Shown here piece after piece: positions 16,038 to 24,280 of a stretch of 64,000 nt of DNA. Below the pieces are notes generated by a model. The model made no database searches and was not told the origin of the DNA. It saw nothing but the letters and a program-made list of their open reading frames with translations. Within the stretch, counting starts at the first letter, position 1, and each line of letters begins with the position of its first letter. The stretch comes from an uncultured Bacteroidota bacterium (GTDB lineage: Bacteria > Bacteroidota > Bacteroidia > B-17B0 > Aurantibacillaceae), in assembly GCA_903834765.1 (NCBI GenBank), contig CAILKE010000004.1, forward strand, positions 1 through 64,000, written 5' to 3'. Position numbers and translations under genes: made by a program.

Positions 16038-16056
16038 CGATCAAAATATTCATATC

Positions 16057-17112
16057 ATGAATACTCAGAATCCTAACAAAGCAGTTATCTATTGGTTACT
16101 AATAGGATGTGGACTTGTATACATCATGGTTGTCGTAGGCTGCATCACACGACTTACACATTCAGGGCTATCAATTACAGATTGGAGTTTTATGGGTTCG
16201 ATGCCGCCACTATCAGAAGAGGCTTGGCAAGAGCGTTTTTCGCTATATCAACAAAGCCCGGAGTTTACAAAAATTAATTTCATGATGAAGTTGGATGAAT
16301 TTAAACACATCTTTTTTTGGGAATATATTCATAGACTTATTGGCAGAACGATGATGTATGTTTTTGCAATTGGATTAATCGTTTTGATCATCCGGAAAAA
16401 AATAAAAAAGGAAATGTTTCCTTCATTAATCCTCTTGTTTTTTATGGGAGCAATGCAAGCGGTGATTGGTTGGTGGATGGTATATAGCGGTTTACAAGAT
16501 AGGCCAGCGGTAAGTCATTTTAGATTAGCAACACATTTAATGAGTGCATTTACGTTGTTCGCTTTTACTTTTTGGTTTGCCTTAAAACTATTATACCCTA
16601 AAGAGCAAACCGAAGAAAGTAATGGCAACAAATTGAAAGGATTATCTATTACGTTTTTCGCACTGCTCATTATACAAATTATTTATGGAGCCTTCACGGC
16701 GGGTTATGTAGAAGGAGATGCTGCCAAACTTCGACCAGGAAAAATATTTAATTCTTGGCCAATGATGGGTGATTCATGGATGCCAGAGCAAGTAACCATG
16801 AAAGAGAGTTTTTATTTAAACTTTTTTGAAAACGCTAGCGGTATTCAGTTTGTACATCGCACCTTGGCTATTTTATTAGTACTTGTGTTTTCTATTATTT
16901 GGTATAAATCCAATAAATTAAAATTAAATAAAGCTCAATACATAGGCATTACGCTTTTAATATACGGGATTACGATACAGTTTATTTTGGGAGTATTTAC
17001 GTTATTGTACAGTGTGCCTGTAGTATTAGGTGTATTGCATCAAACAGGAGCTTTCTTTTTATTTGCAAGCTCTGTGTATTTAATTTTTCAAGTGAGTAGG
17101 AAGAGCCAGTAA
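16057..17112 (+). CDS. ctaA: Heme A synthase (COX15/CtaA)
   Basis: This inner-membrane enzyme oxidises heme O to heme A for aa3-type cytochrome oxidases. The 351 residues contain eight hydrophobic helices. Conserved features are GCITRLTHSGLSITDW (about 28-43), the helix histidines in FFWEYIHRLIGR (about 87-98), a pair near SHFRLATHL (about 153-161) and FVHRTLA near 266, with a last one in VLHQTGAFF near 327. The long loop with PGKIFNSWP is typical of the COX15 (type 2) branch. It converges with the cytochrome lipoprotein gene. Confidence 0.92.
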   Translation: MNTQNPNKAVIYWLLIGCGLVYIMVVVGCITRLTHSGLSITDWSFMGSMPPLSEEAWQERFSLYQQSPEFTKINFMMKLDEFKHIFFWEYIHRLIGRTMMYVFAIGLIVLIIRKKIKKEMFPSLILLFFMGAMQAVIGWWMVYSGLQDRPAVSHFRLATHLMSAFTLFAFTFWFALKLLYPKEQTEESNGNKLKGLSITFFALLIIQIIYGAFTAGYVEGDAAKLRPGKIFNSWPMMGDSWMPEQVTMKESFYLNFFENASGIQFVHRTLAILLVLVFSIIWYKSNKLKLNKAQYIGITLLIYGITIQFILGVFTLLYSVPVVLGVLHQTGAFFLFASSVYLIFQVSRKSQ

Positions 17113-17135
17113 TTTATATTTCTACTACTGACTCT
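17102..17135. terminator. Possible hairpin between ctaA and the heme lipoprotein gene
   Basis: Arms agagccagta (17102-17111) and tactgactct (17126-17135) pair with one mismatch in ten. The stem overlaps the ctaA stop codon and sits between convergent genes. No strong T-run follows on either side, so termination is only a suggestion. Confidence 0.35.
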
Positions 17136-17143
17136 CTAAAGAT

Positions 17144-17470
17144 TTAATTATTAGCCGCGCCAGCATCTATCCAACATATAATATTATCTTTTTGGGCACT
17201 AGTCAATGTGTTGCCTTTTGGCATAGTCCCATTTACGATAGAGCTTCTAATAGAAGAAGCTGAAGCACTAACTTGTGAATACGAGCTATAAGAACTGTGG
17301 CAACTAACGCAGCTATTTTGAATGACAGGATGCGCATCAATTGAATATGATTTAACACTATTACAGGTAGGGGTATAAGAAGCAGAAGTTGTTGATGTTT
17401 TTTTACAAGAAACAACACTTAAAGAAACTGCCGCTATAGTTAAAGATAAAACAAGCACTAATTTTTTCAT
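17144..17470 (-). CDS. Small monoheme cytochrome-like lipoprotein
   Basis: The 108-residue protein has a signal peptide with lipobox VVSC (Cys at about 22) and one heme-attachment motif CVSCH (about 54-58). A likely distal ligand is the Met of GTMPKG near 82, and CWIDAGA near the C-terminus is typical of cytochrome c-like domains of secreted Bacteroidota proteins. A Ser-rich linker (SSYSSYSQVSASASS) is present. It is probably an electron carrier anchored in the periplasm or outer membrane; the partner is unknown. Confidence 0.75.
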   Translation of the reverse strand: MKKLVLVLSLTIAAVSLSVVSCKKTSTTSASYTPTCNSVKSYSIDAHPVIQNSCVSCHSSYSSYSQVSASASSIRSSIVNGTMPKGNTLTSAQKDNIICWIDAGAANN

Positions 17471-17673
17471 AGATAGATTTTATTTTTTCAAATGTGAAAT
17501 ACAAAAACAAATATATAAATGAGATTTTATATATCGCTTACACTTATTCTAAAGGTAATACAAAATCTTATCTCTTAAGTTTTTTACACATATTAACCAT
17601 AACCTTTTTTATTACTAGCTTGCAAAAGTAATTTTCTAATAAATATCATGTAGTCGTTTTTTGTGAAACAAAA

Positions 17674-17700
17674 AAGGTAATCTACAAAATAGATTACCTT
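17674..17700 (-). terminator. Hairpin terminator of the TPR gene
   Basis: An 11-bp perfect stem (17674-17684 with 17690-17700; arm aaggtaatcta) has a 5-base loop. It lies 24 bases after the stop of the minus-strand TPR gene and is followed on that strand by a T-run. The stem repeats the sequence of the terminator at 1522-1548. Confidence 0.8.
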
Positions 17701-17723
17701 TTAAAATTTCAAGCGATTTCAAG

Positions 17724-19340
17724 TTACTTACCTGCTGGGCTTTTAAAGAAATCAACCTGTTTTTTATTTGCGGGATCTAACTCTTTAATAATTGTAAAGT
17801 ACTCCTTAGCTTTAACATTATCTTTCATTACTAAATAATGATATCCTAAATACTCACAAGCCTCAATAACGTTTAACTTAACTCCAACTCTTTCTTCAGG
17901 CTTAACTAAAGTTAATGCTTTTTCGTAGTGCGGTTTAGCTAACCATTTTTCGTTTTTTAAATCTTGCTGAACATTTGCTTTTCCTCTCCAAAAATAAGCA
18001 GTTGCAAATGTTGGAATAGCCTGAGTAACTTTAGAAAAACAAGAGTCTGATTTTACAAAATCTTTTGGTCCAAAATAATAAGCGCGCCCCATTTCAAAGT
18101 AGTCTTGTCCAGTTAAATTTTTTGGGTCTCCTCCCATTATCCTTTCATAGGTAGCGATTGCCTTATCATGCTTTTTACCTTTAGAATAAATTTTAGCAAT
18201 TTCTCTCAACATATCATTTGATAATGATTGATCCATTGAAATAGCTTTTTCAATTTCAATTATGCCTAGGCTATCTTTGCCTGTTTTTGCTAATAAAATT
18301 CCTTTGTACTTATAGTCAGTTGCTTGGTATTTGAAGTTTGTTCTACTAGTAGCTTTATCAAAAAATTTATTGATGGCTATTAATCCTTTTTTGTAGGCTG
18401 CTGTATCTGTTTTATTTCCTAACTCAGCATAAGAATAACCTAAGTACCTATCTAAATATAAATTGTTATTTCCTGCTTTTTGCAAAGCTTCTATTTCTAA
18501 AACAGCATCTTTATAATTTTTATTAGAGAATAAAAAAGTTGCGTAACGCTCGCGAGCGATTGGGCTATCGTTTAATTCTAAATATTTTTTATAGCTTTCT
18601 ATAGCTTTAGCATCTTGCTTTGCTTTGTGATATAGCTCTGCTTGTTCGCGGTAGGCAGGAGCATATGTTGGATCAATGACAATTGCTTTTTTGTAATACT
18701 CTAAAGCTAATTGATAATTTTGTCCACGCTCATATAATTTACCAGAACGTAAAATACCTTTGGCTGATTTTGGATCTAATTCACTAGCCTTTGTATAATT
18801 TTTAATTGCTGGACCGCCATCTGTAGGATTTTTTTCTAAAACAGCGTCACCTAATAAAATATAACTCTCTGCATTTTTCGGATCAATTTTAATAGCAGTG
18901 TTTAATAACGTAATAGCTTCGTCTAAACTTTTTTGTTCAGCATTAATATATATTTCAGCTGTTTTACGCATTACTTCCGCGTTTTTGTTATTACTTAAGG
19001 TTGCTGCTTTGTAGATGGGTGTTTTAGCATCTGCTTGTTTTCCCTTGTACCATAAAACTTTTCCAGTGCCAACATAATTTAAAGGATAAGTAGCATTTAG
19101 GTCAATACCTTTTTGATAAAAGATATTTGCTGAATCTAGATCTCCGTTTTTGAAGAAGTTTTCGCCATAGTAAAAATAATTGTCACCTTTAGTTGGCTCT
19201 TTTGCAATAAGTGCTCTAAAGTCTGCAGCGGCAGATTCAAAGCGTTCGTTATCTGTTTTTTTAATAGCGTCCTGTAAGGTTTGCGCAAACGCAATGTTAG
19301 CGATGATAATACCTGTGCTTACTAGAATTGTTTTTTTCAT
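17724..19340 (-). CDS. Secreted tetratricopeptide-repeat protein
   Basis: After a signal peptide (1-19, cut after AFAQ) the 538 residues are almost all TPR motifs, about a dozen helical pairs (for example AESYILLGDAVLEKN, ALEYYKKAIVIDPTYAPAY, ATYERIMGGDPKNLTGQDYFEMG). Such proteins act as periplasmic scaffolds. It is the last gene of a minus-strand set after a PstS-like lipoprotein and an unknown secreted protein. No enzymatic domain is visible. Confidence 0.8.
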   Translation of the reverse strand: MKKTILVSTGIIIANIAFAQTLQDAIKKTDNERFESAAADFRALIAKEPTKGDNYFYYGENFFKNGDLDSANIFYQKGIDLNATYPLNYVGTGKVLWYKGKQADAKTPIYKAATLSNNKNAEVMRKTAEIYINAEQKSLDEAITLLNTAIKIDPKNAESYILLGDAVLEKNPTDGGPAIKNYTKASELDPKSAKGILRSGKLYERGQNYQLALEYYKKAIVIDPTYAPAYREQAELYHKAKQDAKAIESYKKYLELNDSPIARERYATFLFSNKNYKDAVLEIEALQKAGNNNLYLDRYLGYSYAELGNKTDTAAYKKGLIAINKFFDKATSRTNFKYQATDYKYKGILLAKTGKDSLGIIEIEKAISMDQSLSNDMLREIAKIYSKGKKHDKAIATYERIMGGDPKNLTGQDYFEMGRAYYFGPKDFVKSDSCFSKVTQAIPTFATAYFWRGKANVQQDLKNEKWLAKPHYEKALTLVKPEERVGVKLNVIEACEYLGYHYLVMKDNVKAKEYFTIIKELDPANKKQVDFFKSPAGK

Positions 19341-19369
19341 TTGTTATGTATTATGTTATCTAAAAATTA

Positions 19370-19933
19370 TTATTGTTGAGTGTTAATTATTCCGCTTTTT
19401 ACTTCTATCAGAAATTGGTAGTTGATTTTATTTTCTAGTCCTATAATAGAAATTTTTTCTGCGGCTATTTCAAGTTTAAAATCCATACGGTAATTTTTTG
19501 TATTTGACTTTTCTCCATAGTTAATAGGGTCAAAGGAGGCAACACAATTAATTATATTATTATTTAGAAGTAATTGTCCAGACATATCATACATTTTTTC
19601 GTTGTTAACTTGTTGATTAAATACAAATAAATTTTCTCCGATATTTCCTTTAAACTTAATTTTTTGAGAACCTTTACTAATCAGAATAGAATCTAATTTT
19701 GAATCACCTGTTTTTAAATCTGCCACATCAAAACTTAAAAGAAAATCACCGGTAGCTGTATTAAGTATCATTTGGCTATAATCGGTAAATGCATTAAACG
19801 CATTTCCCTTTTTATCGATAGATTCAATCATTAATTTGGTTTCACTTAAATAGGGACTATTTGTTTGAGCAGAAACGATATAACTTATTACCAAAGTAAA
19901 AATGCATACATATAACTTAGATAACAGCTTCAT
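19370..19933 (-). CDS. Secreted protein of unknown function
   Basis: This is a 187-residue protein with an N-terminal signal peptide (about 1-22, ending VSAQ). The mature part is predicted mostly beta strand, with alternating segments such as ATGDFLLSFDVADLKTGDSKLD and KIKFKGNIGENLFVF. The layout loosely recalls YceI-type lipocalin-like proteins, but I cannot confirm it. It lies 29 bases upstream of the TPR gene, so they are probably cotranscribed. Confidence 0.55.
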   Translation of the reverse strand: MKLLSKLYVCIFTLVISYIVSAQTNSPYLSETKLMIESIDKKGNAFNAFTDYSQMILNTATGDFLLSFDVADLKTGDSKLDSILISKGSQKIKFKGNIGENLFVFNQQVNNEKMYDMSGQLLLNNNIINCVASFDPINYGEKSNTKNYRMDFKLEIAAEKISIIGLENKINYQFLIEVKSGIINTQQ

Positions 19934-20049
19934 TTTTTAATTTATTATAGATTTTAAAAATACGTTTTTAAAAAATCAAATTACCTGCCATTAATTGTTT
20001 TTGAGGCAAATATTCGGCAAATTTAACATAATTTTAATGTTTTTTGACC

Positions 20050-20967
20050 TTATTTCAACGGACTCATATCTACTTCTATTAAGCGCTCTTCTTGTCTGTA
20101 GGGAGCTAAGCCCTGCTTTAAAAACATGAGTTGACCGATTGGTCCTGCAATAAATGTTTGGATGCCTTTTCCTAAACTAAATTCAGAAGAACGGCGTATG
20201 ATACAAATAGTTTTAACGAATGGATAATTGCGTGTTGCAATATTTGATTGATCAGGCATATACGCCAAATTATTATTTGGTCTTGATACAGAAAGAATTT
20301 TAATTGTTTTTAAGAATTCTTTGGTTGTGTTATCATCTTTGTCGCTTAGCCATCCATAGTCGCAAACACCAATGCTTGTTGAATTTGACGAAATCGCTTT
20401 TATTAATTCTTTGGTATTATTTACTGCTTTGCAATTGCCTCCAAAATTTTGATTAGGAATTAATGAGTCCTTTAAATACCTAGTACTCCCTGAGTTTTGA
20501 TTATCAAACACCATATTGATGTGCTTTGATTTTACAAATGAACTATCGTTTCCTTTTAATAGGTTCGTTATTTGATCAACAGAAATAACCGAATCAGCAA
20601 AATCTTTATTGGCGATAAAGGCGATGGCATCATAAGCCACAGTTGATGTTTCCGGATGAATGTTTTTAGCTACAAACTGAGCCATTTCTTTGGTTGTTAA
20701 TTCACGAGTAATAGCAATTATTTTACAACTATCGTTGAATAAAGCTTCTATACAAGCCTTTTCATCGGTTGGCATTATTGTGATATCTGAATTTTTATAG
20801 GTTGTTGTAAACGTATAAATTTGATTTTTGATATGAAGTGTGATGCCCTCATCAAACAGTAATGTTAATTTACCTGAAGTTGGAGTATCTTTTTTATGGA
20901 TATCATCTTTTAATCCACATGAAAATAAAAGAATAGAACAAGAGAATAAAATTAGGAATGATTTCAT
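20050..20967 (-). CDS. PstS-like phosphate-type substrate-binding lipoprotein
   Basis: This 305-residue protein has a lipobox (LLFSC, Cys about 17) and a periplasmic binding-protein fold of the PstS/PBP-like 2 type: RELTTKEMAQF, VAYDAIAFIANKD, the anion-site loop FDNQNSGSTRYL (about 160-171) and NYPFVKTICIIRR. No permease or ATPase genes are next to it; related Bacteroidota genes are often found with TonB/ExbBD and TPR genes rather than in a transporter operon. It leads the set with the unknown secreted protein and the TPR protein. Confidence 0.75.
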   Translation of the reverse strand: MKSFLILFSCSILLFSCGLKDDIHKKDTPTSGKLTLLFDEGITLHIKNQIYTFTTTYKNSDITIMPTDEKACIEALFNDSCKIIAITRELTTKEMAQFVAKNIHPETSTVAYDAIAFIANKDFADSVISVDQITNLLKGNDSSFVKSKHINMVFDNQNSGSTRYLKDSLIPNQNFGGNCKAVNNTKELIKAISSNSTSIGVCDYGWLSDKDDNTTKEFLKTIKILSVSRPNNNLAYMPDQSNIATRNYPFVKTICIIRRSSEFSLGKGIQTFIAGPIGQLMFLKQGLAPYRQEERLIEVDMSPLK

Positions 20968-21140
20968 ATGTCTAAATTATTGTTTTTTATCCCGATAGCT
21001 ATCGGGATGTGTTTGTGTTTCGGCAAACATGGCTATTTCATATGTTTAAATTATTTTTTCTTGTTATATGTTATAGTCAGTTTTAATCATTTGTGTTTTG
21101 GCAAACATAGCTATTTCATATTTAAATATATCTGTTTGCC
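20961..21140. repeat. Degenerate tandem repeat upstream of the PstS-like gene
   Basis: Three related blocks sit 74-78 bases apart: atttcatatg at 20961 and 21035 and atttcata at 21113. The last two blocks share tttgtgtttYggcaaacatRgctatttcata (21012-21044 and 21090-21120, two differences). The first block includes the start codon of the PstS-like gene. The third block's ggcaaaca (21100-21107) is followed by its inverse tgtttgcc (21133-21140). The rest of this 290-base gap (20968-21256) holds no gene that I credit. Confidence 0.6.
20989..21008. repeat. 20-bp perfect palindrome containing GATAGCTATC
   Basis: atcccgatagctatcgggat is fully self-complementary. From memory, CCCGATAGCTATCGGG is a frequent intergenic palindrome in Bacteroidota genomes. 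Here it falls between the first and second blocks of the 74-78-base repeat and 22 bases upstream of the PstS-like start codon. Confidence 0.7.
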
Positions 21141-21256
21141 AAATATACCGCCTTTTATTAAATATGAATATACAACTTGCAACTGATTGTATCTTATAAA
21201 TACATGACGCAGTCTAAACTATTATTGAGTGTAAATAGAAATAAGAGATTAAAAAA

Positions 21257-22477
21257 TTAACCCAACAATCTAATTGATTTTTTAAGAGCTTCGATAAATA
21301 TATCTACCTCTTCAAACGTATTATAAAAAGCAAAGGATGCTCTAATGGTTCCAGGTATATCGTAAAACTGACAAATAGGTTGTGTACAGTGATGCCCAGA
21401 GCGAATGGCCACACCATATTTATCTAATAACGTACCAATATCAAACGGATGAATGGAACCAATATTAAATGAAATAACAGAGGTTTTGTGTTTGGCATTA
21501 CCATATATTACTAAGCTTTCAATAGCTTGTAAATGTTTAGTGGCATAATGTAATAAATCATCTTCGTGTTTTTGAATGTTTTCAAAACCAATTTCAGTGA
21601 CATATTTTATAGCGGCCGCTAATCCAATGCCTCCTTCAATATGTGGCGTACCCGCTTCAAACTTTAAAGGAGCATCAGCGAATTCTGTTTTTTCAAGAGC
21701 CACGGTTTTAATAGTTCCACCGCCTGTTTGGTAGGGGCCGAATTGGTTTAACCATTCTTCTTTAGCGTATAATACACCAACGCCTGTTGGCCCAAATAAT
21801 TTATGACCACTAAATACATAAAAATCACAATCTAAATCCTGCACATCCGGCTTTAAATGCGGAACAGCCTGAGCCCCATCAATTAATATAGCTGCTTGAG
21901 AAAGAGAGCGAATTGTTTTAATCATTTCCTTTGCAGGATTGATGGTTCCTAAGGTATTAGAAATGTGAGTGAATGCAACTAATTTTGTTTTTCCTGTAAT
22001 TAGTTTAGGAAGTTCTTCTAATAATAATTCTCCCGCTTGATTGATGGGAATGTATTTTAAAATTGCCTTTTTTTCTTCACATAAAAGTTGCCACGGAACA
22101 ATATTACTGTGGTGTTCCATTTGTGTGATGATAATTTCGTCACCTTCTGTAATTTCTAAATTTCCAAAACAATGCGCTACTAGATTGATAGATTCTGTTG
22201 TTCCTTTTGTGAAAATAATTTCACTTGCTTGTTTAGCATTAAGGTGTAATTGTATGGTTTTACGGTCTTCTTCATAAGCAATGGTAATTTCTCTGCTTAA
22301 TGTATGAACGCCACGATGTATGTTTGAATTTTGATAGGAATAGTAATGAGAGATTGCATCAATTACTGCTTGAGGTTTTTGTGCGGTAGCCCCATTATCA
22401 AAATACACTAAGGGTTTTCCGTTTACAGTTCTTGATAGAATAGGAAAATCTTTGCGTATTTTAGTTATATCTAACAT
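21257..22477 (-). CDS. sufS: Cysteine desulfurase SufS
   Basis: SufS is the PLP enzyme that takes sulfur from cysteine as a persulfide and passes it to the SufBCD scaffold. The PLP lysine lies in SGHKLFGPTG (K226) and the catalytic cysteine in RSGHHCTQPIC (C364), the same numbers as I recall for E. coli SufS. The start is the ATG at 22477, giving 406 residues; the open frame runs 20 codons further upstream through a repeat that spells CHTERSRS, which is not part of the protein. It is the last gene of the suf operon. Confidence 0.95.
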   Translation of the reverse strand: MLDITKIRKDFPILSRTVNGKPLVYFDNGATAQKPQAVIDAISHYYSYQNSNIHRGVHTLSREITIAYEEDRKTIQLHLNAKQASEIIFTKGTTESINLVAHCFGNLEITEGDEIIITQMEHHSNIVPWQLLCEEKKAILKYIPINQAGELLLEELPKLITGKTKLVAFTHISNTLGTINPAKEMIKTIRSLSQAAILIDGAQAVPHLKPDVQDLDCDFYVFSGHKLFGPTGVGVLYAKEEWLNQFGPYQTGGGTIKTVALEKTEFADAPLKFEAGTPHIEGGIGLAAAIKYVTEIGFENIQKHEDDLLHYATKHLQAIESLVIYGNAKHKTSVISFNIGSIHPFDIGTLLDKYGVAIRSGHHCTQPICQFYDIPGTIRASFAFYNTFEEVDIFIEALKKSIRLLG

Positions 22478-22496
22478 ATTATTTTGTTTTTCTTCG

Positions 22497-22528
22497 CTTG
22501 CACTTCGACTTCGCTCAGTGTGACAGCT
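22497..22528. repeat. HTERSRS-type intergenic repeat
   Basis: The sequence gcacttcgacttcgctcagt followed by gtgacagct lies in the 81-base gap between sufD and sufS. Read on the minus strand it gives the TGTCACACTGAGCGAAGTCG pattern that I recognise as a common Bacteroidota intergenic repeat, often mistranslated as HTERSRS. It contains short inverted CACT/AGTG ends. Confidence 0.65.
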
Positions 22529-22558
22529 CAAAGTCACGGGCTAAGTGAGACAATTTAA

Positions 22559-23839
22559 TTATAGTGCTTTTTCAAATAAGTGCAAAACGCGTTCTTGTAA
22601 AGAAGGGATTTCAATTTTATCAATTAATTCTTGAGCGAAGGCTTGCAATAATAATTTGCGAGCGCTTTCTTCTCCAATGCCACGAGCTTTTAAATAAAAT
22701 AACGCTTCTGTATCTATTTTACCAGTAGATGTTCCGTGAGAACACTTTACATCATCTGCATAAATTTCTAATTGAGGTTTAGTATTTATTATTGCATCAT
22801 CGCTCATCAAAATATTTTTACTGCTTTGATAGGCGTTTGTTTTTTGTGCGTCTTTACGAACAAATATTTTTCCGTTAAAGGTTCCTATTGATTTATCTTT
22901 TGCAATGCCTTTATATAATTCGTTGCTTTCGCAATGTGGCATTTGATGATCAATTAATGTATGATTATCAATTTGCTGAGTTCCATTAGAAATAAACAAA
23001 CCATTTAAATGCGCTTCGCAATTAGAATCTGCCAACACCACATTGTGATTGTTGCGAACTAACTCTCCACTCAAAGTCATGGTTGTGTTTGAATAGTTAG
23101 AATATTTATTAATCTTTACTTGGTTTGTATTTACTGAGTATGATAAAGCGCCTTCGTTTTGAAAGGTATGACAGGTTAGTTTTGCATTCTCTCCAACAAA
23201 TTTTTCACTTACGAAATTAGAAAATACTTTTCCTGTTCCGATATTAAAAAAACTTTCCACTAAAGTAACATCAGCACTTGCGCCAATATGAATAAAACTA
23301 CGCGTGTTTGATACAATATTAGAACTGCCGCTATTCACATAAATGACATGAAGAGGCATAGGAATAATATTTCCTGTTTCTATTTTTAAAAACAAACCAT
23401 TGCCTGTGAAAGCAGCGTTTAAAGCAATTAATGCATCTGTATCAGATTTTGCTTGAGAAGATAATAAGATTTTTTCTGAAGCAGATAATTCATTTAATGA
23501 CTTAACGGTTAAACCCTTCACAATCATTTTTTCGCTTAAGGCTTCATTGTAATTGCCATTAACAACAACTAAATTAATTGCTTCATCTAATTTAAGGGGA
23601 GCAATGTCAGCGTTTGTTAATTCATTAAAGGATTGTTCAACCGATTTAAATTCTTTGCGAAGCACCGCTTCCAGATTACAATATTTATAATCTTCGTGTT
23701 TATTATTGGGAATACCTTTCTCTTCCAAATACCGAATAGCAGAAATGATTTCTGTATCAGGCATAAAATCAACCTTTGGAGCATTCTCTTGAAGTTGATC
23801 TAATAAAGTTTGAGTTATATTTGATTTAGTCTCTATCAT
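22559..23839 (-). CDS. sufD: Fe-S cluster assembly protein SufD
   Basis: SufD forms the SufBC2D scaffold complex on which Fe-S clusters are built. The 426-residue protein has the variable N-terminal helical region and the right-handed beta-helix core with family stretches such as NHTLIDHQMPHCESNELYKG, FNGKIFVRKDAQKTNAYQSS, KPQLEIYADDVKCSHGTSTG and FYLKARGIGEESARKLLL, including the conserved KCSHGT motif. It is separated from sufC by an inserted four-helix-bundle gene; in most suf operons sufC and sufD are adjacent. Confidence 0.94.
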   Translation of the reverse strand: MIETKSNITQTLLDQLQENAPKVDFMPDTEIISAIRYLEEKGIPNNKHEDYKYCNLEAVLRKEFKSVEQSFNELTNADIAPLKLDEAINLVVVNGNYNEALSEKMIVKGLTVKSLNELSASEKILLSSQAKSDTDALIALNAAFTGNGLFLKIETGNIIPMPLHVIYVNSGSSNIVSNTRSFIHIGASADVTLVESFFNIGTGKVFSNFVSEKFVGENAKLTCHTFQNEGALSYSVNTNQVKINKYSNYSNTTMTLSGELVRNNHNVVLADSNCEAHLNGLFISNGTQQIDNHTLIDHQMPHCESNELYKGIAKDKSIGTFNGKIFVRKDAQKTNAYQSSKNILMSDDAIINTKPQLEIYADDVKCSHGTSTGKIDTEALFYLKARGIGEESARKLLLQAFAQELIDKIEIPSLQERVLHLFEKAL

Positions 23840-23850
23840 TACAGTTATGA

Positions 23851-23880
23851 AAGTTTGTTAGTTATGAAAGTTTAGAAAGT
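23851..23880. repeat. Left flanking repeat of the S23 gene
   Basis: Two tandem gttatgaaagttt-like units end in agtttagaaagt (23869-23880). The exact 12-base inverse, actttctaaact, lies at 24267-24278 on the other side of the S23 gene, so the gene is bracketed by an inverted repeat. Confidence 0.6.
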
Positions 23881-23888
23881 CCTTAATC

Positions 23889-24266
23889 TTAAACTTTCTT
23901 CTTTTGTGTTCTTAAATAGGATATAAATCCACTTATTGTTTTACTGACTTCTAATACTTTATTGTTTAGTTTTTCAAATTCTTCTGTTGTAATATATTTT
24001 TGATTTCTGGCAACATACATTTGAGCTCTTAATTCTCCTGCTGAAGCTTTCGCTACTAAAAGGAAATAAATAAACTGATTGTTTCCCTCTCTTTCAAATC
24101 CTTCTGCGATATTTGAAACAACTGAAACTGAGGCCCTTCTCATCTGATCCCTTAGCCCGAAATCTTTAGAAAATTTATCTTTATTTGAATGTTCATATAT
24201 TAAATCAGACAATTCAAGTGCTTTTTGCCAAGCAACAATATCTTCAAATTTTAATATAGTAGCCAT
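23889..24266 (-). CDS. Four-helix-bundle protein (S23 / 23S rRNA intervening-sequence family)
   Basis: This 125-residue helical protein belongs to the S23 (IVP) family, first found encoded within intervening sequences of 23S rRNA genes; its biochemical role is unknown. Family features: the start FEDIVAWQKALEL (about 7-19), LRDQMRRASVSVVSNIAEGFER (about 38-59, key residues R43, S46, N52, E55 and G56), FLLVAKASAGELRAQ (about 68-82) and a C-terminal helix. It sits inside the suf operon between sufC (13-base gap) and sufD (49-base gap), bracketed by inverted repeats. It has no obvious link with Fe-S assembly and looks inserted. Confidence 0.85.
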   Translation of the reverse strand: MATILKFEDIVAWQKALELSDLIYEHSNKDKFSKDFGLRDQMRRASVSVVSNIAEGFEREGNNQFIYFLLVAKASAGELRAQMYVARNQKYITTEEFEKLNNKVLEVSKTISGFISYLRTQKKKV

Positions 24267-24278
24267 ACTTTCTAAACT
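24267..24278. repeat. Right flanking repeat of the S23 gene
   Basis: actttctaaact lies between the S23 start codon and the sufC stop and is the exact inverse of 23869-23880. Similar heptamers occur upstream of carB and between sufA and sufB. Confidence 0.6.
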
Positions 24279-24280
24279 AA

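Noticed and set aside
17471-17673. Possible promoter (TACTTTTG on the minus strand, 17623-17630) in the gap before the heme lipoprotein gene
   Set aside because: It has no -33 partner and lies ~150 bases from the start codon; in AT-rich DNA this match alone is too weak.
20968-21186. A 72-codon plus-strand frame with repeated CFGKHxYFI segments
   Set aside because: The protein repeat simply reflects the 74-78-base DNA repeat and the palindrome; it has no usable promoter or family.
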